From positions 213,333 to 277,332 of the forward strand of contig NZ_JAKFYR010000007.1 in the NCBI RefSeq assembly GCF_022554085.1: 64,000 bases of DNA, read 5' to 3'. The notes beneath the pieces were generated by a model. The model made no database searches and was not told the DNA's origin. It saw nothing but the letters and a program-made list of their open reading frames with translations. How positions within the stretch are numbered: position 1 is the first letter of the stretch; each line of letters begins with the position of its first letter. A program made the translations under genes and the position numbers. The stretch is from Rhodococcus sp. CH91 (GTDB lineage: Bacteria > Actinomycetota > Actinomycetes > Mycobacteriales > Mycobacteriaceae). This document shows, one piece after another, positions 25,301 through 34,122 of the stretch.

Positions 25301-26326
25301 CTACTTCTCGAGCTTCTTCAGGTTCTTCGCGAGCTTCTTCTCCGCCTTCGCGGCCTGCTTGCGCGCTGCCTCGGCGCGCAGGCGGGCCTTCTCCGTCGCG
25401 GCGAGCGCCCGGGCGTTGAGGACGGCGGACTGCTCCTCCGCGAGCTTCGTCCACTCCGCGCTGCGATCGACTGTCGTGTCCCACAGCTTGGAGCCGCGCT
25501 TGCGGGCGGCGTCGGCCAGTTCGGGAGTGCGTTCGCGCGCCAGATCCAGCAGCTCGGTGCCGCGTTCGCGGGCGCCCTCGGCGAGTTCGGGGGCGCGGTC
25601 ACGGGCGACACCGAGAATCTCGGCGCTGCGATCACGTGCCTTCTCGGTCAGCACCGGCGCTCGATCGCGTGCCACCTCGAGCAGGCCGGTTCCTCGTTCG
25701 CGCGCTGCTTCCGCCAGCTCGGGCGCGCGCTCCTTGGCGATACCGAGGAGATGACCCCCCTGTTCGCCGGCCTCGTCGGTCAGTGCCTTCACGCGTTCGG
25801 CGACCGTGTGCAGCGCTTCGCTGCCGGGGCTGTCCGAGGAATGGCTCGGCAGTGCGGCGGCAACCGACTCCTGCGCGCGCCGGGCAGCACGGCGGCCTCG
25901 CCAGCCGAGTGACGGCTTCCCTTCGGTGTCGACCGCCGCGATGAGCAACCCGCCGAACAAGCTCACGTTCTTGATGAGCTGGGTGCGCTGCTGGGCACGG
26001 ACAGCAGGATCCTGTTCGTTCCAGAAGTCATGGGCCGCAAGCGTGGTCGGCACCAGGGTGCCGGCCAGGGCGAGGGCGGAGAGTCGAGGGGCCTTGCCGA
26101 GCGCGAACAGGGCGCCGGCGCCGATCTGGACGGCGGCGTTGATCTGTACGAGTGTCTCGGGATTACTGGGGAGCTTGTCGGTGACAGACCCGGGCAGGGC
26201 GTTCACCGCCTGATCGAGCCCGGGCTGCGCGGCGCCCGCCTTCGGCTCGGGCTTCCGTAGGGCATCGATACCCCCGGCAATGAAAACGGACGCGAGCATG
26301 GGCCGCGCGATTCTCCGGACGAGCAT
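25301..26326 (-). CDS. DoxX family membrane protein with amphipathic repeat tail
   Basis: A 341-residue protein. Residues 1-135 are a DoxX-type four-helix membrane domain (VRRIARPMLASVFIAGGIDAL; INAAVQIGAGALFALGKAPR; KNVSLFGGLLIAAVDTEGKP). Residues 192-279 form four tandem 22-residue repeats of the type L-L-x-x-A-R-D-R-A-P-E-L-A-E-x-A-R-E-R-G-T, with a degenerate fifth to residue 301, then a Lys/Ala-rich tail. Such 22-mers predict long amphipathic helices, as in apolipoproteins, and may lie on the membrane or on lipid droplets. ATG at 26326 follows GGGAGGA. DoxX proteins are linked to redox homeostasis in mycobacteria; the tail is unusual. Confidence 0.85.
   Translation of the reverse strand: MLVRRIARPMLASVFIAGGIDALRKPEPKAGAAQPGLDQAVNALPGSVTDKLPSNPETLVQINAAVQIGAGALFALGKAPRLSALALAGTLVPTTLAAHDFWNEQDPAVRAQQRTQLIKNVSLFGGLLIAAVDTEGKPSLGWRGRRAARRAQESVAAALPSHSSDSPGSEALHTVAERVKALTDEAGEQGGHLLGIAKERAPELAEAARERGTGLLEVARDRAPVLTEKARDRSAEILGVARDRAPELAEGARERGTELLDLARERTPELADAARKRGSKLWDTTVDRSAEWTKLAEEQSAVLNARALAATEKARLRAEAARKQAAKAEKKLAKNLKKLEK
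25490..25753 (-). repeat. Four tandem 22-codon repeats in the DoxX gene
   Basis: Four units of exactly 66 bases encode residues 192-213, 214-235, 236-257 and 258-279 of the DoxX protein. Each has the pattern hydrophobic pair, Ala-Arg/Lys-Asp/Glu-Arg, Ala/Thr-Pro, then Ala-Arg-Lys/Glu/Asp-Arg. A degenerate fifth unit extends to 25424. Confidence 0.8.
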
Positions 26327-26489
26327 GTGTTCCTCCCGTGGTCGGGTGTTTCCAAACCCTGACTCAGGTACCCCGGCTGTCCCAGGAATATTCACGACAG
26401 TGGAGGACGGTCGAGTGATGCAAGTTTCGGACGAGACGGAAGACGGTGAATTACAGAATTCTACGGTGTCGTCCGCCTGCCCGAGGACC

Positions 26490-28187
26490 TCACCGAGCAT
26501 GCCCGAGCGCTGCGCCGGTGGACGACTGTCCGCGGGCCGCGCTGCTGTCCGTCAGCGACAGATCGGTGACGGTCTCGAACCGGCCCGAGTCCGAGCCGAC
26601 CAGCGTTCTTTCGACGGTGAGATGCGCGGCGCGGCCCGACGTCCGCAGCGTGGCGATCTGATTTCCGAAGGTCGGTCCGCCGATCCTCGACCACGAGAAG
26701 GAAGTCGGGGGCACCGTCGTCACGCGGCCCAGCATCAGGCGCACACCACGTTCCGCCGCGCGACTCCACGCGAGGCGGAACGCCGTGCGGATCACCGCGG
26801 GCACATGGTTGTGCAACGGGGAGCACGTCAACTGGTAGATCGCGGTCTCGGTCGGTGTGTCGAAACGGACGCGCGCCGTATAGGCATGATGCACGTCGCC
26901 CGAGAGCACGCATATCGTCGCCGGCGCGCGACCGGACGCCCCTGCCCGGCGTCCGCAGCCGACGTCGAGCAGCAAGCGGGCGAGCCGTTCGAACGAGTCG
27001 CGGAAGGCCGACCAGTGCTCGAGATCCGCGGCGCGGCGGAGTTTTTCGGCCCACCGTGCGAGTCGATCGCCACGCGCGCCGGAGGCGAGTTTCTCGTCCC
27101 ATGCCTCGACGTCGTGCATCGCGCGCGGCAGAATCCACGGCAGCGACGTCCCGATCAGCAGGTGATCGTAGCCGCCCGCCATCTGCTCCTCGATCCAGTC
27201 GAACTCCGGATCCGACACCATGTCCCGCCGGTCGGGTGAGAGCACCCGCCCGCACCGCGAATCGATCACGAGCAATCGCACGGAGCCGAAATCGCGCCGG
27301 TAGGACCACCTCGTGCCCACGCTCCCGTCCGCTTCCTCGTCCGCGCCGGAGGCGAAGGCGCGCAGTATGGGTTCGGCGTCACCCGGACAGTTCCGTACCC
27401 GGTCGTAGAGCGTGTTCTCGGTCAGCTCGGCGGGGGAGAGGTTCCCGAGATGCTGGTAGATCCAGTACGACGCCAAGGCCCCGACGATGCGTTCCTCCCA
27501 CCACGAGGATGCCTCCATCTCGCGTCGCCAGGAGTACGACGTGTTCCAGTCGTCGTGGACGTCGTGGTCGTCGAAGATCATCGATGTCGGGACGTTCGAC
27601 AGCAACCACCGGACATTCCGTTCCGACCAGGACCGCTCGTACAGCCAGGTGTACTCCTCGAAATTCCGGACCTGCGCGCCCGGAGGTTCCGACAGGTCGT
27701 GCCGCTCACCGACCCGCCGCTTCATCTCGGGCGACAGTTCGTCGGCGTACACCTGGTCGCCCAGCAACAGCAGGGCGTCGGGCCACTCGTCGCTCGGCCG
27801 CTCGCGCATGCGCTGCGCGTAGGCGACGAGGGCGTCCTTGCCGAGGGGGCCGGCCGACTCCTCGTCCTCGGAGGTCGTCGCTACCCGGCAGGAGCCGAAC
27901 GCGAGCGCGAAGTCGTCGCCGTCGCCGGCCGGGGTGCGGATCGACGGTGGGGCGTCGCCGGCCGCCGGCCACACGGTCCGCCCGTCCACGTCCACTTCGT
28001 AGGGCGTGACCGATCCTGGTTCCAGATCTCGGATCGCGATGAGGGCGTAGTGATGGCCTGCGACGGTCCATGTCCGTTCCGAGCTGCCGAGTACCTGCAC
28101 CGTGCAGGCTTCGGAAGTTTCGACCCAGACTGTCGCGTCGGTGGGACCGATGTGCCGGAGCACCGGTCCCAGTACGAGTTCCGCCAC
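26490..28187 (-). CDS. PhoD-type alkaline phosphatase / phosphodiesterase
   Basis: A 565-residue metallophosphatase of the PhoD family. After an N-terminal beta-sandwich domain (residues 1-85, DATVWVETSEACTVQVLG) come FGSCRV, LLGDQVYADELS, IFDDHDVHDDWN, LVIDSRCGR and LSGDVHHAYTARV, the metal ligands of this fold. There is no twin-arginine or other signal peptide, unlike secreted PhoD, so it appears cytoplasmic; actinobacteria have a branch of such proteins of unknown substrate. GTG at 28187 is the start with the best fit to the family; no ATG lies near. Next to it, divergently, is a small acidic protein gene. Confidence 0.85.
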   Translation of the reverse strand: MAELVLGPVLRHIGPTDATVWVETSEACTVQVLGSSERTWTVAGHHYALIAIRDLEPGSVTPYEVDVDGRTVWPAAGDAPPSIRTPAGDGDDFALAFGSCRVATTSEDEESAGPLGKDALVAYAQRMRERPSDEWPDALLLLGDQVYADELSPEMKRRVGERHDLSEPPGAQVRNFEEYTWLYERSWSERNVRWLLSNVPTSMIFDDHDVHDDWNTSYSWRREMEASSWWEERIVGALASYWIYQHLGNLSPAELTENTLYDRVRNCPGDAEPILRAFASGADEEADGSVGTRWSYRRDFGSVRLLVIDSRCGRVLSPDRRDMVSDPEFDWIEEQMAGGYDHLLIGTSLPWILPRAMHDVEAWDEKLASGARGDRLARWAEKLRRAADLEHWSAFRDSFERLARLLLDVGCGRRAGASGRAPATICVLSGDVHHAYTARVRFDTPTETAIYQLTCSPLHNHVPAVIRTAFRLAWSRAAERGVRLMLGRVTTVPPTSFSWSRIGGPTFGNQIATLRTSGRAAHLTVERTLVGSDSGRFETVTDLSLTDSSAARGQSSTGAALGHAR

Positions 28188-28386
28188 GGTGTCACCGTCC
28201 TCGTGCTCGACCGAGCGAGCTCGTCATGGGCATCGAGCGTACCCGCGGCGAGCCCACCGAGGATCGTTCCCGCGAACTTCGGTGTCCGTTCGGGCCCTCC
28301 TGCACCCCGATCGGGAGCACCCTGGAACCGTCACACCCGAATCGGCCCGTGCGGGGCCGGTGCCGCGCGGGGGAAGGGGGCGGACC

Positions 28387-28635
28387 ATGAACGACGCCGA
28401 AGGTCAGCAGGGCGGGGAACAGCTCGACGAGGAAACGAAACGACAGGCGAAGGAGCGGGCCGAGGAGATCGACCGGATGTACGAGCCGGGCGCCCGGCCA
28501 ACCGCAGTCGTGCCGGGGACGAACGGGATGGTCTCCGGCACGGCCTTCGCGGACATGGCCGAGCAGCCCTCGAACGACGAGCGCCCCGACACGGCTACCG
28601 AGTCGGATCCACGTGAGGAACGCTCACCCGGCTGA
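28387..28635 (+). CDS. Small acidic hypothetical protein
   Basis: An 82-residue hydrophilic protein rich in Glu, Asp and Gln (DEETKRQAKERAEEIDRMYEP near residue 14). A helical, charged first half is followed by a disordered Pro/Asp/Glu-rich end; there are no membrane segments. A strong GGGGAAGGGGG site precedes ATG at 28387. I do not recognise a domain. It is convergent with the P450 gene 65 bases away. The clear ribosome-binding site makes it likely to be real. Confidence 0.6.
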   Translation: MNDAEGQQGGEQLDEETKRQAKERAEEIDRMYEPGARPTAVVPGTNGMVSGTAFADMAEQPSNDERPDTATESDPREERSPG

Positions 28636-28699
28636 GGCGTCGCGGTGGCCGGTGGGTCCGGCTCGCTCCTCTGCGACCGCCGCGCAACCGGCCCGACCG

Positions 28700-30064
28700 T
28701 CAGCTCACCACAGCGGCCTCGGGGCGCACGGTCACCGGGGCCGCGAGGCCGTGCTCGTCGCAGACGCGCTGGAGCCGGTCGAGGGTGGTGTCGAGGCCCG
28801 GGCCCAGGCGTGGACCGGGGGTGAATGTGGCCGGAAGCGCGCGCATGCCCTGGATCACCCCGATCGTGTCGTAATGGACGGTTCCTTCCGGGTCGCAACG
28901 GAAGTCCGGCATGCGGTCCAGCACTGCTGTGAGCATCGACTTGAAGACGGTGCGCGCCACGTTCGAGCCGATGCATCTGTGGATTCCGAGACCGAAGCTG
29001 AAATGCCGGTTGCCTTTGCGGTCGAGGATCAGATCGTCCGGTTGCGGGAAGACCGCGGGGTCCCGATTGGCCATCGCCCACGACAGCCAGAGTCGGTCGC
29101 CTTCGCGCAGCCGGGTCTCGGCGACCTCACAGGATTCGGCGACGGTGCGTCCGTCGCCTGCCGCCGGCGTGAAGTACCGGAGGAATTCCTCTGTTGCGGG
29201 ATCGAGGAGAGTGGCGCGTTCGCGGCTGAGCAGCTCACGCTGATCCGGATGCCGGGACAGCCATTCGAGGGAGCGAGCCGTGAGCGCCGTGGTGGTGTCG
29301 AAGCCGCCACCGATGAGCAGGCCGAGCATGCCGAGCAGTTCCATGTCCGGAGCCGGTTCGCCGTCGATACGCAGTTCTGTGAGTCCGTGGACGAGGCCCG
29401 GGCGCGGATTCTCCTTGATCTCCACGAGGTTGGTGAGCAGGTCGATGCCCATCTCGCGGTGTAGGGCGGCGACACGCTCCATATCGGGCGAATCCTCGGG
29501 TGTGTACACCGCCGCGTGGACGGGTTCGCTGTACATCGACCAGCGAGCGATCGGGATACCGAGCATGGCGAGGGTGAGCACGGCGGGCACGATGTTGGCG
29601 AGATCGTCGACGAAGTCGATGTGTCCGTCCTCGATCTTCTCGTCGAGTGCCGCACGGACGATGTCGTCGATGAACGGCTCCCACCGCCGCACCGCGGCAG
29701 GTGAGAGGTACGGATTGAGCACCGCCCGGTAGATGCGATGCTCGGGATCGTCCATCTCGAGGATGCCGCCCCGCACCATGGCTGCGCGACGTGCCGTGGG
29801 GATCGAGATGCCCTTGTATCCGCGGCGCAGGCCGTGGACGTCGTGGTCGTTGGACACCTGCGGGCTTCGGGCGAGATCGAAGACGACGTCGGCGCCGCTC
29901 GCCACCCAGTGCCCGTCGTAGGTGTCGGTCCAAGCGAGTGGACATCCGGCGTGGAGTTCGTGGGTGATCTCTTCGAAGCGGTCGCGGTAGCCGGGGGCGT
30001 GCCGATCGAAGTGGTAGTGGTTCTTCTTGCGGTCCCGATCGTCTACGGATTCGTCGATGCTCAC
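28700..30064 (-). CDS. Cytochrome P450
   Basis: A 454-residue soluble bacterial P450. The heme-binding loop is FSFGLGIHRCIGSNVAR with the proximal Cys. The I-helix oxygen-activation motif is GGGFDTTT (family GGxDT, with Phe before Asp), and the K-helix ExxR is EEFLR. It would hydroxylate or demethylate an organic substrate using electrons from a ferredoxin; the ferredoxin gene lies 36 bases upstream. It is the last gene of a five-gene operon with a molybdenum hydroxylase. The C-terminal 40 residues are longer than in many bacterial P450s. Substrate unknown. Confidence 0.93.
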   Translation of the reverse strand: MSIDESVDDRDRKKNHYHFDRHAPGYRDRFEEITHELHAGCPLAWTDTYDGHWVASGADVVFDLARSPQVSNDHDVHGLRRGYKGISIPTARRAAMVRGGILEMDDPEHRIYRAVLNPYLSPAAVRRWEPFIDDIVRAALDEKIEDGHIDFVDDLANIVPAVLTLAMLGIPIARWSMYSEPVHAAVYTPEDSPDMERVAALHREMGIDLLTNLVEIKENPRPGLVHGLTELRIDGEPAPDMELLGMLGLLIGGGFDTTTALTARSLEWLSRHPDQRELLSRERATLLDPATEEFLRYFTPAAGDGRTVAESCEVAETRLREGDRLWLSWAMANRDPAVFPQPDDLILDRKGNRHFSFGLGIHRCIGSNVARTVFKSMLTAVLDRMPDFRCDPEGTVHYDTIGVIQGMRALPATFTPGPRLGPGLDTTLDRLQRVCDEHGLAAPVTVRPEAAVVS

Positions 30065-30100
30065 AGTGGTTCCTCTGTCGGTCGGACGTGGATGCCGGGG

Positions 30101-30292
30101 TCAGGACAGGGTGATCGCTCGTTCCGGACAGGAGTGCGCCGCCTCTCGGACCGCATCCTCCTGTCCTGCGGGTACGTCGGTGAACGGTGCCGTGGCGTGC
30201 CCGTCCACATCGCTGAGTTCGAATGCTGCGGGAGCACGCATCGCGCACAGCGTGTGTCCTTGGCAGACGATCGGATCGCCTCGGACCTTCAT
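30101..30292 (-). CDS. [3Fe-4S]-type ferredoxin with a His in the cluster motif
   Basis: A 63-residue ferredoxin. The cluster motif is CQGHTLC (Cys10, His13, Cys16) with the last ligand in CPERAI (Cys55). The second Cys of a [4Fe-4S] motif is replaced by His, the Cx2Hx2C...CP form found in P450 redox partners of mycobacteria and relatives. It would carry electrons to the P450 encoded 36 bases downstream. ATG at 30292 overlaps the preceding 2Fe-2S subunit gene by four bases, so all are co-translated. No ferredoxin reductase is present in the operon. Confidence 0.92.
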   Translation of the reverse strand: MKVRGDPIVCQGHTLCAMRAPAAFELSDVDGHATAPFTDVPAGQEDAVREAAHSCPERAITLS

Positions 30293-30843
30293 GAACGACC
30301 TTTCGTCGAATGCGGTCCCGGCAGGCTGTCGCCGGCGGGTTCGGTTTCGGTTCCTGTCGCAACCAGGCGGCCGTGCCGGGCCGGTGCCGCGGCCCGGACG
30401 GCACGAACGATGCCCTGGTAACCCGTGCACCGGCACAGATTTCCGGACAGTCCGTCGCGGATCTCGTCGTCGCCCGGATCGGGGTTGTCCCGCAGGAATG
30501 CGGTGACGGACACGATGAAACCCGGCGTGCAGAAGCCGCACTGAAGACCGTACTCGTCGCGGAAGGCCGCCTGGACCGGCGACAGTTCTCCGTCCGGCCC
30601 GGCGAGTCCTTCGACGGTCGTGACTTCGGATCCGTCCACCTGCACGGCGAACACGAGGCACGCCCGCACGGCGTCTCCGTCGAGCAGCACGGTGCACGAA
30701 CCGCAGACCCCGTGCTCGCATCCCAGATGGGTCCCGGTGAGCCCGCAGCGATCACGCAGGTAGTCCGCCAGAGTCAGACGCGGCGGCACGCGATCGGTGC
30801 GACTCGCACCGTTGATGCGCACTCGGATGTCGATGTCGGTCAC
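30289..30843 (-). CDS. Molybdenum hydroxylase small subunit (2x [2Fe-2S])
   Basis: A 184-residue xanthine-oxidase/CoxS-type subunit. The N-terminal plant-type [2Fe-2S] site is LGCEHGVCGSCTVLLDG and the C-terminal alpha-helical [2Fe-2S] site is LQCGFCTPGF with NLCRCTGYQ. It carries electrons from the molybdenum centre to FAD. The C-terminus runs about 25 residues past the usual end. GTG at 30843 overlaps the FAD-subunit stop by four bases, and the gene's own stop overlaps the ferredoxin start. Confidence 0.94.
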   Translation of the reverse strand: MTDIDIRVRINGASRTDRVPPRLTLADYLRDRCGLTGTHLGCEHGVCGSCTVLLDGDAVRACLVFAVQVDGSEVTTVEGLAGPDGELSPVQAAFRDEYGLQCGFCTPGFIVSVTAFLRDNPDPGDDEIRDGLSGNLCRCTGYQGIVRAVRAAAPARHGRLVATGTETEPAGDSLPGPHSTKGRS

Positions 30844-31709
30844 AGGGCTTCCTCCAACGCTCGTGTCCATGCGCGGGCGACCATCACGGCGCCCACTCGC
30901 CGTCGGTAGCCGGCGGTGCCGTGGATGTCCGACGGCGCCGCGTCGAACAGTTCGGTCACCGCGACTCCGAGATCGGTGGCCTCGATCTCGGTCGCCGCTC
31001 GGCCGATCAGGTCGGACTCCGCGGCGCGGGCACGTATGGGAACAGGGGACAGCCCGAAGACGGTGATCGCGCACCGTCCGATCCGTGCATCGGCGTCGAG
31101 CCGCACTGCCACCGCAGCCCCCGCGATCGCGAAATCGCCGCTGCGACGCGTGAACTCCTCGATCGCGAAACCGCGCCGCCCGTGCAGGACGGGGAAGGTG
31201 AGATCGGTGACGAGCTCGTCCGGTTCCAGGGCGGTGGTCCACATACCGTGGAAGAAGTCGGCTGCGGCGATGGTGCGCCGGCCCCGGGGGGACAGGGTGC
31301 CGATCGTGGCGTCCAGCGTCATCGCGACCGCCGGATATTCGGCGGCAGCATCGGCGTGCGCGAGGGACCCGCCGAGGGTGCCGCGGTTGCGGATCTGGAA
31401 ATGCCCGATCAGCGGGGTGGCCCTGGCCAGGAGTGGAACCAGCCGCCGGATGCCGGCATCTCGCCCCACCCTCGCGTGAGTGGTCATCGCTCCGATCCGC
31501 ACCGACTCCCCGTCCGCGTGGACGCCCTGCAACTCGGTGAGGCAGCGCAGGTCGACGAGATGCCCGAACGCCGCGAGTCGCAGGGCCAGCAGCGGCATCA
31601 GGCTTTGTCCGCCGGCGATGAACTTTCCCTCGTCACCGAACCGGGCGGCCAGGTCGACTGCCTCGGCAGGGGTGTGCGGGCTGTGGTAGTCGAACGCCGC
31701 GGGTTTCAC
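30840..31709 (-). CDS. Molybdenum hydroxylase FAD-binding subunit
   Basis: A 289-residue CoxM/XdhB-type subunit. FAD-binding motifs are AGGQSLMPLLALRL and TLGGSLAHADAAAEYP; the C-terminal domain has the CO_deh_flav_C pattern. It accepts electrons from the iron-sulfur subunit and passes them to oxygen, quinone or another acceptor. It overlaps both the large-subunit and small-subunit genes by four bases. The order large-medium-small is the usual one of form II CO-dehydrogenase-like hydroxylases. Confidence 0.93.
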   Translation of the reverse strand: MKPAAFDYHSPHTPAEAVDLAARFGDEGKFIAGGQSLMPLLALRLAAFGHLVDLRCLTELQGVHADGESVRIGAMTTHARVGRDAGIRRLVPLLARATPLIGHFQIRNRGTLGGSLAHADAAAEYPAVAMTLDATIGTLSPRGRRTIAAADFFHGMWTTALEPDELVTDLTFPVLHGRRGFAIEEFTRRSGDFAIAGAAVAVRLDADARIGRCAITVFGLSPVPIRARAAESDLIGRAATEIEATDLGVAVTELFDAAPSDIHGTAGYRRRVGAVMVARAWTRALEEAL

Positions 31710-34057
31710 AGGGCCTCCGTGCTGTCGGTGCGGGACCGCTCGATCGTCGAGACGATCCTGGCCGGGGAGAGCGGAAGGTGGGAGATCTCGAATCCGAACG
31801 GACTCAACGCGTCCGCTACAGCGTTGAGCACGGCCGGGGTCGCCCCGATCGCGCCGCCCTCACCGACTCCCTTGACGTTGCCCGGCCCAGGACTCGGTGT
31901 CTCGATGTGACCTATCTCGATCGTCGGTGCCTCGGTCGCGGTCGGGAGCAGGTAGTCCATGAAGGTCGTCGCGAGGGGATTGCCGTCATCGTCGTAGGCC
32001 AGGTGTTCGTAGAGCGCTCCGCCGATGCCCTGGACGGCACCTCCGCAGATCTGGCCCTCGACCACCTTCGGATTGATCATGGCGCCGCAGTCCTCGCTGA
32101 CGATGTACCGCAGCAGGGTCACCTTCCCGGTGTCGATGTCCACCTCGCACGTGCACAGATGCGTCGCGTTGGCCCAGATCGCCATGTGTGGCGTGCGGTA
32201 CCGGCCGCTCGCTTCGAGTCCCGGTGGAACACCGGCCGGGAGTCCGTCGCCCTGGAAATACGCGATGTCGGCGATCTCGGCGAGGGTCAGGCGAACTCCC
32301 GGATCGTCCCGGAGCGTGGCGACCCCCTCGGCGAACACGATCTCTTCGCGGGGAACATCCAGACGGTGCGCGGCGATCGCCACGATCCGTTCCCGCAGTA
32401 CCGACGCGGTCTCGGCGATCGCGCCGGCGGTCATCGACCCCGATCGGCTGCCGCCGGTGCCACCGCCGAACGGGGTGATCGAGGTGTCGCCCTGGATCGT
32501 GCGCACATCCGCGAGGGAGACCCCGAGTGCGTCCGCGGTCAACTGCACGACGGTGGTCTCGATGCTGTTTCCCGCCGAGCCGCCCGCCACGTACACGTTG
32601 ACCTTGCCGGACGGTTCGATCCGGATGGTCGCACCCTCGGTGCTGTGGAAGGCGGTGCTGCCCGTCGTCGGCTCCAGATACGTGCACGTGCCTACGCCGA
32701 GATAGCGGCCCTGCTCGCGGGCGAGACGTTGTTCGGCGCGGAACTGCCCGTAGCCCAGCATCTCGACCGCCTGTTCGAGGGTTTCCAGCGGAGAGACGTG
32801 GTCGTGCGGCATGCCGTTCGGGTTCATCATCGGCAGGTCTTCCTGCCGCACCATGTTGCGCCGGCGAAGTTCGATCGGGTCCATGCCGATCCGGCGGGCC
32901 GCGTGATCGAGGAGAAGTTCGCGGGTGACCGATTCGAACTGCCACGGTCCGCGATAGGCCAGTCGCCCGACCGTGTTGGAGTACACGAACTTCGAACCGA
33001 ACGACGCGTCGGTGATCCGGTACGGCCCAGGAAACAGGAGGCCGACGACCACACCCGCGGTGATCGGCGAGGGTGTCGGATACGCGCCGACATTCTGCAC
33101 GTGGTGGATGCCGGCGGCGAGGATCCGGCCGTCGGAATCGAAAGCCATTCGCACATCGGCATGTTCGTGGCGTGCCATTCCCGACGCCATCAAGTTTTCC
33201 TGCCGGTCCTCGATCCACTTGACGGCGCCGCCGAGTGTGCGGGCCGCGAGTTGCACGCAGATCTCCTCCCGCAGCGGCGCCACCTTGAGACCGAAGCCGC
33301 CGCCGGTATCGCGGGCGATCACGCGCACCTGATGCTCGTCGATCCCGAGGAGTCGGGCGCAGAAGCCCCGTACCTCGTGGGGTGACTGCGTCGAGATCCA
33401 CACGGTCATCTCCGCGGTGGGGGCGGACCATTCCGCGATGATCCCGCGGGTCTCCATCGGCACCGGAATGTAGGCCTGCTGGAATATCGTCTGCTCCACC
33501 ACGTGTGGGGCGGACGCGAAGATCGGATCCAGGTCGGAGGCCGGACGACCGGCCATCTCGCCGGCGGAATTCCCGGCGAACCCGGCGTGCACCAGGTGCG
33601 GGGACGTGTCGGCGGTGGTGTAGTCCACCACTGGCTCGAGTGGTTCGTAGTCGACGTCGACGAGTGCGGCCGCGTCCTCCGCCACGTACCGGTCGCAGGC
33701 GACGACCATCGCGACCGGGTCGCCCACGAATCGCACCTCCTCCTCGGCGAGAGGTGGCCGGGGCACGGGAGGAAGACCGGGCATATCCAGCGCGTAGGAG
33801 ATCTGGTGTGCGACGGGTCCGAGTTCGGCCGCGGTGTACACGGCGACGACCCCGTCGAGTTCCGCAGCGGCCGAGACGTCGATATCCACGATGCGCGCAC
33901 GGGCGAACGGGCTGCGCACGAAGCACACGTGGACCATCCCGGGGCGGGTGACGTCGTCGACGAACGTTCCGGCACCGGTCACCAACCGCAGGTCCTCGAC
34001 CCGCGGAACGGACGTGCCCACGCTCCCGCCGACCACGGGTGCTGCGATCTCGGTCAT
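31706..34057 (-). CDS. Molybdenum hydroxylase large (Moco) subunit
   Basis: A 783-residue xanthine-oxidase-family molybdopterin subunit. Family marks are RVEDLRLVTGAGTFVDDV at the start, the cofactor region DTGGGFGLK, GGGTGGSRSGSMTAGA and the catalytic-glutamate loop VKGVGEGGAIGATPAV. The active-site loop reads AYRGPWQFE and not AYRCSFR, so it is not a true form I CO dehydrogenase. It should hydroxylate a carbon next to a heteroatom or an aldehyde. It is the first gene of a five-gene operon ending in ferredoxin and P450. A GAGGAG site precedes the ATG, and a 21-bp dyad lies 65 bases upstream. Substrate unknown. Confidence 0.93.
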   Translation of the reverse strand: MTEIAAPVVGGSVGTSVPRVEDLRLVTGAGTFVDDVTRPGMVHVCFVRSPFARARIVDIDVSAAAELDGVVAVYTAAELGPVAHQISYALDMPGLPPVPRPPLAEEEVRFVGDPVAMVVACDRYVAEDAAALVDVDYEPLEPVVDYTTADTSPHLVHAGFAGNSAGEMAGRPASDLDPIFASAPHVVEQTIFQQAYIPVPMETRGIIAEWSAPTAEMTVWISTQSPHEVRGFCARLLGIDEHQVRVIARDTGGGFGLKVAPLREEICVQLAARTLGGAVKWIEDRQENLMASGMARHEHADVRMAFDSDGRILAAGIHHVQNVGAYPTPSPITAGVVVGLLFPGPYRITDASFGSKFVYSNTVGRLAYRGPWQFESVTRELLLDHAARRIGMDPIELRRRNMVRQEDLPMMNPNGMPHDHVSPLETLEQAVEMLGYGQFRAEQRLAREQGRYLGVGTCTYLEPTTGSTAFHSTEGATIRIEPSGKVNVYVAGGSAGNSIETTVVQLTADALGVSLADVRTIQGDTSITPFGGGTGGSRSGSMTAGAIAETASVLRERIVAIAAHRLDVPREEIVFAEGVATLRDDPGVRLTLAEIADIAYFQGDGLPAGVPPGLEASGRYRTPHMAIWANATHLCTCEVDIDTGKVTLLRYIVSEDCGAMINPKVVEGQICGGAVQGIGGALYEHLAYDDDGNPLATTFMDYLLPTATEAPTIEIGHIETPSPGPGNVKGVGEGGAIGATPAVLNAVADALSPFGFEISHLPLSPARIVSTIERSRTDSTEAL

Positions 34058-34122
34058 GCGTCTCCTCGCTCCGTCGAATGACCAGAGGGTCGTACTGCAG
34101 GATGAGACGAGAGATATGCGCT

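Noticed and set aside
31706..34057. Aerobic CO dehydrogenase large subunit (coxL form I)
   Set aside because: The diagnostic AYRCSFR active-site loop is absent; the loop reads AYRGPWQFE.
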